NCBI RefSeq assembly: GCF_024362385.1
Contig: NZ_CP101466.1
Span: 1,054,001-1,118,000, forward strand
DNA: 64,000 nucleotides
Reading direction: 5' to 3'
Source of the DNA: Arthrobacter sp. DNA4
Lineage (GTDB): Bacteria; Actinomycetota; Actinomycetes; Actinomycetales; Micrococcaceae
This document shows positions 58,147 through 64,000 of this stretch, piece by piece. The notes under the pieces were generated by a model, which ran no database searches, had not been told where the DNA came from, and worked only from the letters and a program-made list of their open reading frames with translations. Each line of letters starts with the position of its first letter. Positions within the stretch are counted from its first letter, which is position 1. The position numbers and the translations under genes are program-made.

Positions 58147-59243
58147 CTGATTATTCCCCGCTCTGGTCACCCATCCGGATCGGTGCCACCCAGCTGGACA
58201 ACAGGGTGGCGCTGGCTCCCATGACGCGGATCAGCGCCACCGAGGACGGGCATGCCACGGAGAGGATGGCGTCCTACTACCGGACGTTCGCCCGCGGGGG
58301 TTTCGGGCTGCTGATCACGGAGGGCATCTACCCGGACACCGCCCACAGCCAGGGCTACCACTTCCAGCCGGGCATCGCCACGGAGGAACAGGCCCGGTCC
58401 TGGGCGGACGTGGTGGACGGCGTCCACGAGGCGGGCTCGAAGATTTTCGCGCAGCTGATGCACGCTGGGGCGCAAAGCCAGGGGAACCGGTATGTCACCT
58501 CCTCGGTGGGGCCCTCGGCGGTGGCACCGAAGGGGGAGCAACTGGGGTTCTACCGGGGCGAAGGTCCGTATCCCGTACCTTCCGCAATCACGTTGTCCCA
58601 AATGAAAGAGGTCCGGGACGGGTTCGTCACGGCGGCGCTGCGGGCGCAGCAGGCCGGGTTCGACGGCGTGGAGATCCACGGTGCCAACGGTTACCTGCTG
58701 GATCAGTTCCTCACGGACTACCTGAACCAGCGCGACGACCTCTACGGCGGCTCACCGGAAAACAGGGTGCGGCTTGCCGCTGAAATCTGCCACGACGTCC
58801 GCGAGGCCGTTGGCCCGGACATGACGGTGGGGATCCGCATCTCCCAGTCAAAGGTCAGCGACACCGAGCATAAGTGGGGCGGGGGAGTGGCCGAAGCCGA
58901 GGTCATCTTCGGCACCCTGGGCGCCACGGGGATCGATTTTGTCCACACCACCGAATACCGCGCCACCGAGCCGGCATTCGCGGATGCGGAGGAGACCCTT
59001 GCTGCGCTGGCCAAGCGGTACTCCGGGGTGCCGGTGATCGCCAACGGCAAGCTCGATGATCCGGATACGGCCGCGTCCATGCTGGCCGACGGCTCAGCGG
59101 ACGTTGTCGCGCTGGGCAAGGGAGCCTTGGCCAACCGGAACTGGCCGCACCTTGTCCGCAACAACCTGGAATTCGGGGAGCTCGACCCCGCCGTCTTCGC
59201 TCCTTTGGCGGACGTCAAGGACTGGGAGCTGGAGGACAGGTAG
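58143..59243 (+). CDS. NADH:flavin oxidoreductase, Old Yellow Enzyme family, 366 aa
   Basis: OYE barrel with FMN: SPIRIGATQLDNRVALAPMT at the start, the active-site GVEIHGANGYLLDQFLTDYL followed by NQRDDLYGGSPENRVRLAAE, and the phosphate-binding VALGKGALANRNWPHLV near the end. His and Asn in HGAN form the anion hole that holds activated alkenes. NemA, which reduces N-ethylmaleimide, is in this family. It is the last gene of the operon and could reduce a ring double bond. Confidence 0.92.
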   Translation: MTDYSPLWSPIRIGATQLDNRVALAPMTRISATEDGHATERMASYYRTFARGGFGLLITEGIYPDTAHSQGYHFQPGIATEEQARSWADVVDGVHEAGSKIFAQLMHAGAQSQGNRYVTSSVGPSAVAPKGEQLGFYRGEGPYPVPSAITLSQMKEVRDGFVTAALRAQQAGFDGVEIHGANGYLLDQFLTDYLNQRDDLYGGSPENRVRLAAEICHDVREAVGPDMTVGIRISQSKVSDTEHKWGGGVAEAEVIFGTLGATGIDFVHTTEYRATEPAFADAEETLAALAKRYSGVPVIANGKLDDPDTAASMLADGSADVVALGKGALANRNWPHLVRNNLEFGELDPAVFAPLADVKDWELEDR

Positions 59244-59262
59244 GCCGGGGGAGCCTCGGCTT

Positions 59263-60012
59263 TTAAGCGGCATCGATGGCGTCGAGCCACTCCAGGAACG
59301 TCTGGCGTCCGACGGCGGATCCCGGCACCGGGATCAGGGAGCCGTTGCGCATGGCCTTGCCCATGGGGCCGGGCAGGTGCAGTGGAACGATCCGTTTCTT
59401 CTGCTGCGTTTTGGCGAGGTAGGCCGCGACCAGGCTTTTCAGCTGTTCGGTCCGCGGGCCGCCGAGGTCCGGGATGCGGCCATTCGGGCCGGCCTCGGCG
59501 GCGTCCACCAGGGCCGCGGCCACCTCCCTTGCCGCCACCGGTTGGGTGACCATCGTGGGAACGAAGACCAGCGGGCCCACTGATGCGGCCTTGATGGACA
59601 TCGGGACGAACTCGTGGAACTGGGTGGACCGGAGGAGGGTCCAGGGAATGCCGCCGTGCTTGACTTCGTCTTCCTGCACCAGCTTCCCGGCGTAGAGTCC
59701 TGAGTTGGCTTTGTCGATGCCCACAATGGACAGTGCCACATGGTGCTTTAAGCCGGCCTTCTTCCCAGCGGCCAGCAGGTTCTGGGTGGCGTTAGTGAAG
59801 TAGTCCACGGCTTTCTTGGTGGACGTGGCCTGGATGCCGGAGACGTCGATGACGGTTTCAACATTTTGGAGTGCCTGATCGAGGCCGCGCCCGTTGACGA
59901 GGTCCACTCCCTCCGCGCGGCTGAGGCTGACCACCTCATGCCCGCGTTCCCTGGCGATGGCCACGACGTGGCGGCCCACTGTACCGGTTCCCCCTGCAAC
60001 GGCAATCCTCAT
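59263..60012 (-). CDS. NAD(P)-binding NmrA-like atypical SDR, 249 aa
   Basis: MRIAVAGGTGTVGRHVVAIA gives the glycine-rich loop of atypical SDRs (GGTGTVG), followed by VETVIDVSGIQATSTKKAVD and WTLLRSTQFHEFV. No YxxxK catalytic pair is evident, so it may be a sensor or quinone/nucleotide-binding protein. The start at 60012 is chosen for the family-like N-terminus; its ribosome-binding site is weak. A TTG at 60042 is possible. Convergent with the OYE gene. Confidence 0.85.
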   Translation of the reverse strand: MRIAVAGGTGTVGRHVVAIARERGHEVVSLSRAEGVDLVNGRGLDQALQNVETVIDVSGIQATSTKKAVDYFTNATQNLLAAGKKAGLKHHVALSIVGIDKANSGLYAGKLVQEDEVKHGGIPWTLLRSTQFHEFVPMSIKAASVGPLVFVPTMVTQPVAAREVAAALVDAAEAGPNGRIPDLGGPRTEQLKSLVAAYLAKTQQKKRIVPLHLPGPMGKAMRNGSLIPVPGSAVGRQTFLEWLDAIDAA

Positions 60013-60150
60013 GGAAGCAATCCTAGGCGGGTCCTCCGACAAAAGATCGGGAATTAGGAAGCGGCCCGTTTGGCTTCGCGGGGAGGGCTCGGCGCAGGAT
60101 GCTTGGCTAGGTGCATGCAGATGACCCTCGCAGGTCGGCGTCCATGCGCC

Positions 60151-60912
60151 CTAATAGGTACCGCGCCCTGGCGGGTAGCCTCCGGCACCTGCAGGTGCAG
60201 ACACTGGCAGCGTCATCTGGAAACCGAACTCCGCCCAAATGTCGTCGTGGTTCTCGTTTGCCGTGTACTCCGCGCGTAGCTCAAGCAGCCCGTCTATCCG
60301 CGAGATGTACAAGAGGCCTCGTTGCCCGGTCGAGCTGAGGGGATGCAATGCGATGCGGGACCCTCCAAATGTCGTGACAACGAGGGGCCCCTCCGCAGGT
60401 ATGACGAGGACACGCCTCAGTTGCCTAACGTGGCGGAGGGCGATGGCTACGGAGCCCCCATGGAACCCAGCTAAGGGCCGGTTTCCTGCTGTTTCGATAC
60501 GGCTCCCGACAAGAGCTCCGTGGAGAGTCTCAGCGCCAGTTATCAGGTCATTGCCTTCCCAGGCCACGGCACCTGCACCAGCTACCAGAAGCGTTCCGAT
60601 GCCGGACTGGCGTGCATTGAGCCGCGCCACCGGGTTATTTGTTGAGAGGTGCCCGACTTCCTCGATAGCAGGTGCAGAAAACAGCCGAGAAGCCAAGGTT
60701 TTTGGAGGCTGGCCAGCATGCTTCGAGGCTTCGGTTGTCGGTTCACGTTGCTGTTTCCTCTCCAAATGAAGTGAGGAGCGACTAACCGAATTGTTATCAG
60801 GGCTCGGCACTGTAGTTTGGCTCGACCCTCCAGCGGCTACAGACGGCACGGGCCGCTTGCGCCGAGTGATGTAGGTGATGTCCGGGCGAGGAGCCCTCGA
60901 CGGAGGTGCCAT
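60151..60912 (-). CDS. Unrecognised protein of the ter operon, 253 aa
   Basis: Begins one base after the TerD gene stop. The N-terminal 90 residues are basic, Ser/Pro-rich and likely disordered (DITYITRRKRPVPS, ERKQQREPTTEASKHAGQP). The C-terminal part is beta-rich (IGTLLVAGAGAVAWEGNDLI, LLYISRIDGLLELRAEY, DDIWAEFGFQMTLPV). No metal or catalytic motif is visible. It may be a substrate-binding or scaffold partner of the TerD proteins, since such cargo proteins occur in ter operons. Confidence 0.7.
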   Translation of the reverse strand: MAPPSRAPRPDITYITRRKRPVPSVAAGGSSQTTVPSPDNNSVSRSSLHLERKQQREPTTEASKHAGQPPKTLASRLFSAPAIEEVGHLSTNNPVARLNARQSGIGTLLVAGAGAVAWEGNDLITGAETLHGALVGSRIETAGNRPLAGFHGGSVAIALRHVRQLRRVLVIPAEGPLVVTTFGGSRIALHPLSSTGQRGLLYISRIDGLLELRAEYTANENHDDIWAEFGFQMTLPVSAPAGAGGYPPGRGTY

Positions 60913-60913
60913 G

Positions 60914-61465
60914 CTAAAGAATCACTTTGTAGTCGGTCGCAAGGGCCGACAGCCCATTCAGATATCCCTGCCCAATCGCACGGAATTTCCATCCGCCTCC
61001 GTGCCTATAGAGCTCACCGAACACCATCGCTCGAACCTGTGCTTGGTCTGCCAAAGGAATATCGAAGCGGACAAGTTCCCGGCTTCCCTGATCCGCTACA
61101 CGGATATACGCACTCTTCACCGCGGCATATGTCCCAAGGCCTCTAACCTCTGGATCGACGTAGACAATAAAGACAATCTTTCTCACCGGCTCGGGTACTC
61201 GGTGGAGGTCAACGTCGATCTGTTCAACGTCATCCGAACCGACGAAGTGGAGGCCGTCATCCGGCGTCGACAGCTGGTTGAAAAACACAAGGTGTTCGTC
61301 CGAGATGGCTCGTCCGTCCGGGCCGCACATTATCGCCAATGGTACGAGCTCCGCCTGCGGTCCTCTGCTTGGGACCAGCGACCACCCAAAGCCGACCAGC
61401 GCCCTTCGTAGGTCGGGATTTTCTGCAGTCAGGGCTGCATTACTTCCAGGGGCCATGGAGGCCAT
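60914..61465 (-). CDS. TerD-family protein, divergent paralogue, 183 aa
   Basis: TerD fold: ENPDLRRALVGFGWSLVPSR, DEHLVFFNQLSTPDDGLHFV, VRFDIPLADQAQVRAMVFGE and LYRHGGGWKFRAIGQGYLNG. TerD proteins bind calcium through acidic loops; the typical DLTED acidic motif of the other copy is replaced here by IPLAD, so calcium binding may be altered. The start is directly after the previous gene's stop (no spacer), and the next gene follows after one base, so the genes are tightly packed. Confidence 0.9.
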   Translation of the reverse strand: MASMAPGSNAALTAENPDLRRALVGFGWSLVPSRGPQAELVPLAIMCGPDGRAISDEHLVFFNQLSTPDDGLHFVGSDDVEQIDVDLHRVPEPVRKIVFIVYVDPEVRGLGTYAAVKSAYIRVADQGSRELVRFDIPLADQAQVRAMVFGELYRHGGGWKFRAIGQGYLNGLSALATDYKVIL

Positions 61466-61975
61466 CTAGTCATCCTCCAAGAGCAGACTGCCGAGATCGA
61501 ACTTATCTTGCAGGAACCGCCCATGAATTGCTAATTCGGTCGAAGAGCCGTTGTGTATCTCACCCTCCAGTGTGGAGGCCGTCGAATGTAAGACCGCCAA
61601 TTGTTCAAGCAGCAGTCGGGTTTCGGGGGAATCTGAGGCCCGATTGACTGCCGGGAGGGCTAGGTAAGTCCGCAACGACGTGGGCAAATAATCAGCCGAC
61701 ATTGCGGCCAAGAGGACTCGCTGGTCGATTGTGGATCCGATGTTCCCGGCATGCTCGACGAGTGCACGCAGTAGATCTGTGATCTGGGCGAACTGCGAGT
61801 AAGCCACAGTTGGTACGTCTGCACCGCTATTCCGCAGTTGGGCGGCCAACGAGCTGAGCGCCTCCCCAGCGGCACGCAGCTCGTCCTCTTTCTCGTCGCT
61901 GATGACCAACTGTTCTGGCCTCGGGTCCTGCGGGGAGCCAGAGCCGAACAGTGAACCGAAGAGCCTACTAGCCAT
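61466..61975 (-). CDS. Unrecognised ter-operon protein, 169 aa
   Basis: A helical protein (EKEDELRAAGEALSSLAAQL, IDQRVLLAAMSADYLPTSLR, TRLLLEQLAVLHSTASTLEG) ending in DKFDLGSLLLEDD. The N-terminus MASRLFGSLFGSGSPQDP is glycine-rich and amphipathic, which might contact membrane. It lies between TelA and the second TerD. The helical style and position recall XpaC/TelA-associated membrane-stress proteins, but I cannot assign it. Confidence 0.7.
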   Translation of the reverse strand: MASRLFGSLFGSGSPQDPRPEQLVISDEKEDELRAAGEALSSLAAQLRNSGADVPTVAYSQFAQITDLLRALVEHAGNIGSTIDQRVLLAAMSADYLPTSLRTYLALPAVNRASDSPETRLLLEQLAVLHSTASTLEGEIHNGSSTELAIHGRFLQDKFDLGSLLLEDD

Positions 61976-62005
61976 TTTGGGGACAGGTATTGCTGAACTG
62001 GAGCA

Positions 62006-63199
62006 TCAGTTTCCCTCTTGCTGCCTTACGCGTTCGAGGTAAGGCTTGGCCCTTTCAATGCCGGACTCGAGAGCGCGGACGGTTCCCTCCATGCTTTTGT
62101 TTGCCTGCGAGCGGAAGGTGTCGATGGCGTCGATCGTCTGGAAAACATTGTCAAAAGCCCGCTGAAGGGTCTCGACGCTGACTCCGGAACTGGCAGCCTG
62201 CTGGTGAATCCTGCTGGTCTGTTCCTTCAGCATCTCGCTGGTCTTCAGGATCATGTTGTTAGTCGTTGCATTGATGGCATCGATTTGATCGAGAACCAGC
62301 TTTTGATTCGCCAGCGCTTGCGCAACGATAACTGCAGTGCGCAGTGCGGAAAGAGTCGTAGTCCGGGCCCGTTCGACTCCTTTGATTAGTTCTGTGTTGT
62401 TCTTACGAATCATGTCGATCGCCAGGTAGCCCTGAACGGAAACGGCAAGCTGGGTCAGGATGTCCTGGTGGCGCTGACGAATCGGGAAGAGTACGTCGGA
62501 GTCCAGCTTGGCGGCGTCATCGATCTGCCCGTTGTTCCGCATAGCTTCAATCTTCGCCACCGTTGCATCGTCCAGCGCTTTCGCGAAGACACCGTATTCA
62601 CTGAGGCTCTGCATCGTTTCCCACAGACGGGCTTTCTCTTGGGCGAGGCTTGCATTGTCCTTGAGAAGTTCGTCCTGCCCTGCCAACAGTGCCTTAATGA
62701 TGTTGTCAAGCTGCTTCTGGGAGGATTCGTACTTCTGGAAGTACTTGACCAACTTGTTGCCGCCAGGGAAGACTCCGAGGATTTTCCGACCAAGGCTGAG
62801 GTCTGCTCTGTTCGGCGTCAGCTCCTCTACGGTGGTTCGCAACTCTCCCAATGTGGTTGCGACATAGATTTGGGCACTGTTGCCTGTCTTTTTGGCTCCA
62901 GCCACTGAAGTTGATGACCGTTCCAGGAGGCGATTGGACGTGTTTGAGGACGCGACCAATTGCTGCCCGGCAAGGCGGTTGATTCCGTCGATCTTGCTCG
63001 TGTACTCAGGGCTGGCTGGGTTTAAGGCAGCGACTTCTGCAATGAATGCTTTCGCCTGAGTGTTGATCTCGGCCTGCCGCTCGGGAGCGACCGGGATCAT
63101 GGCTGCGGCGGTTTCTTCCCTGACTATTTCCGGTTCCTCCGGAGCCTTCAGCAAGAGGGCATCGTCTGCGGCGTCCGGCGGGGTGAGTTGAATACTCAT
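62006..63199 (-). CDS. telA: Toxic anion resistance protein TelA family, 397 aa
   Basis: A long helical protein typical of TelA/KlaA: LNPASPEYTSKIDGINRLAG, then ILGVFPGGNKLVKYFQKYES, and YGVFAKALDDATVAKIEAMR. The C-terminal helices contain AVIVAQALANQKLVLDQIDA and EQTSRIHQQAASSGVSVE. Members work with TerD proteins in tellurite, phage and envelope stress. AAAGG precedes the ATG at 63199. It is second of the TerD-TelA-unknown-TerD-unknown series. Confidence 0.93.
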   Translation of the reverse strand: MSIQLTPPDAADDALLLKAPEEPEIVREETAAAMIPVAPERQAEINTQAKAFIAEVAALNPASPEYTSKIDGINRLAGQQLVASSNTSNRLLERSSTSVAGAKKTGNSAQIYVATTLGELRTTVEELTPNRADLSLGRKILGVFPGGNKLVKYFQKYESSQKQLDNIIKALLAGQDELLKDNASLAQEKARLWETMQSLSEYGVFAKALDDATVAKIEAMRNNGQIDDAAKLDSDVLFPIRQRHQDILTQLAVSVQGYLAIDMIRKNNTELIKGVERARTTTLSALRTAVIVAQALANQKLVLDQIDAINATTNNMILKTSEMLKEQTSRIHQQAASSGVSVETLQRAFDNVFQTIDAIDTFRSQANKSMEGTVRALESGIERAKPYLERVRQQEGN

Positions 63200-63301
63200 G
63201 ATGATCCTTTGCGTGTTGAAGAAGCCGAAGGAGAGGCCTGTGAGAAATGAAATGCTGTGGCTCCCCGGCAGCCACAGCGGCTGCCGGGGAGCCTAAGAAA
63301 C

Positions 63302-63883
63302 TCAGTCCAGGCCGATGCCGAAATCTGTTGCGATTCCACGAAGGCCTGTGGCGTAGCCCTGGCCCACGGCCCTGAACTTCCAATCGCCGCTGTTGCGGTA
63401 CAGCTCGGCGAAAATCATGCAGGTCTCGGCAGCGGCATCCTCGGTCAGGTCGTAACGGACGATCTCGCTATTCGTGTCCTCATTGACCACACGGCAGAAC
63501 GCGTCCCGGACCTGGCCAAAGTTCTGGCGGCGAACGTCCGCTTGGTCAATGGAGACAACGATGACAATCTTTTCGATCTCGGCCGGTACCAGGCTCAGGT
63601 CGATCAATATCTGCTCGTCGTCGCCCTCTCCCTCACCGGTGCGGTTATCACCTTGATGAACAACGGAGCCGTCCTTTGAGGACAGTTGGTTGTAGAAGAT
63701 GAAGTCATCGTTTGAACGGACTTTCCCGCTCGCGGTGACCAGCAATGCCGACGCGTCCAGGTCGAATTGCTCGCCTGCAGTGGTCCGTGGGTCCCACCCG
63801 AGGCCGATCATTGCGCGGCGAAGCTGCGGGTCGGCCTTGGTTAGCGAGAGGTTGCTTCCTTTACTCAGGGTCAGGGTTGCCAA
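63302..63883 (-). CDS. terD: TerD/TerE-family stress protein, 193 aa
   Basis: A canonical TerD: MATLTLSKGSNLSLTKADPQ, LGWDPRTTAGEQFDLDASAL, SNDDFIFYNQLSSKDGSVVH, then YDLTEDAAAETCMIFAELYR and KFRAVGQGYATGLRGIATDF. The acidic loops that bind two calcium ions are intact. AAGGAGA precedes the ATG. It is followed by telA after 102 bases, and a further TerD-like gene starts beyond the window upstream. Confidence 0.95.
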   Translation of the reverse strand: MATLTLSKGSNLSLTKADPQLRRAMIGLGWDPRTTAGEQFDLDASALLVTASGKVRSNDDFIFYNQLSSKDGSVVHQGDNRTGEGEGDDEQILIDLSLVPAEIEKIVIVVSIDQADVRRQNFGQVRDAFCRVVNEDTNSEIVRYDLTEDAAAETCMIFAELYRNSGDWKFRAVGQGYATGLRGIATDFGIGLD

Positions 63884-63910
63884 TTTTGTCTCCTTAATCT
63901 GTTCCGGATA

Positions 63911-64000
63911 CTAAAGCGTTGCGGCTGCGGGCCGAACGACGTCGAATGCTGTCTTGCCATTGGCTGGGCTACCGATGGCCTGAAAAACCCATGCGCCCTG
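63911..64000 (-). CDS. C-terminal end of a ter-cluster protein (cut by window edge)
   Basis: An open frame of 29 codons to the edge, reading QGAWVFQAIGSPANGKTAFD then VVRPAAATL and a TAG at 63911-63913. The WVFQAIGSPANG-type ending resembles the tail of larger TerD/TerA-type fusion proteins. It precedes terD by 27 bases on the same strand and so opens the operon in this window. Confidence 0.65.
   Translation of the reverse strand, partial: QGAWVFQAIGSPANGKTAFDVVRPAAATL

Noticed and set aside
60187..60200. GCACCTGCAGGTGC palindrome
   Set aside because: It lies inside the coding sequence of the 253-aa ter-operon protein and is accounted for by its Pro/Ala/Gly codons.

Overview
The window is high-GC, densely packed DNA typical of a free-living actinobacterium. 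The protein families and their style (LutABC, PucR and FadR-type regulators, TerD/TelA stress genes, PpsA with PpsR, DUF1214/DUF1254 pairs) fit an Arthrobacter/Pseudarthrobacter-like member of the Micrococcaceae. That assignment is inference from gene content, not from a marker gene. No rRNA, tRNA, CRISPR array, insertion sequence or prophage was recognised.

Layout. 1-1430: the end of an unknown gene and three small unknown genes. 1534-13498: a lactate-to-PEP block. A minus-strand operon (lactate permease, FadR-type regulator, large FAD/Fe-S D-2-hydroxyacid dehydrogenase) is divergent from lutABC, with TGGTnnnACCA operators between them; ppsR and ppsA follow and can carry pyruvate on to phosphoenolpyruvate. 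13524-17445: SnoaL-like, LuxR, CPBP protease, unknown and DinB genes. 17500-23284: a PucR regulator divergent from an FMN 2-hydroxyacid oxidase and a polar amino-acid ABC transporter. 23295-29270: a two-TM ion channel, a GNAT, a split DUF1214/DUF1254 pair in unusual order, a frameshifted FAD dehydrogenase, a SRPBCC protein and a slipin. 29432-34017: an OFA-family MFS carrier with a 48-residue companion, two membrane proteins, and a TerC protein behind a yybP-ykoY (manganese) riboswitch. 34151-36404: a beta-CASP hydrolase divergent from a universal stress protein, with DosR-like boxes between. 36787-40112: a secreted HNH/excalibur nuclease, small membrane and SRPBCC proteins, a decayed SnoaL gene and a TMEM175-like channel. 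40119-44235: a tightly overlapping operon of DUF998, a 903-residue PEP-utilising/rifampin-phosphotransferase-like enzyme and a membrane-anchored SRPBCC protein.

45775-50029 is a five-gene operon, pxpA-BCCP-biotin carboxylase-pxpB-pxpC, with a divergent PucR regulator. It has all the parts of a split urea-carboxylase-like enzyme plus the 5-oxoprolinase A subunit. 51572-59243 is a LacI-controlled catabolic operon: asparaginase-like amidase, PuuE/imidase-like deacetylase-fold hydrolase, MFS carrier, two SDRs, a small CxxC protein and an Old Yellow Enzyme. It has a clear promoter and two palindromic operators. I propose it degrades a cyclic imide or a related amide. The window closes (60151-64000) in a tellurite/stress (ter) operon with two TerD paralogues, TelA, two unrecognised partners and a truncated gene at the edge.

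A family of hairpins built on the core ACGACGGCGGC sits at many gene ends and appears to be the local terminator type.
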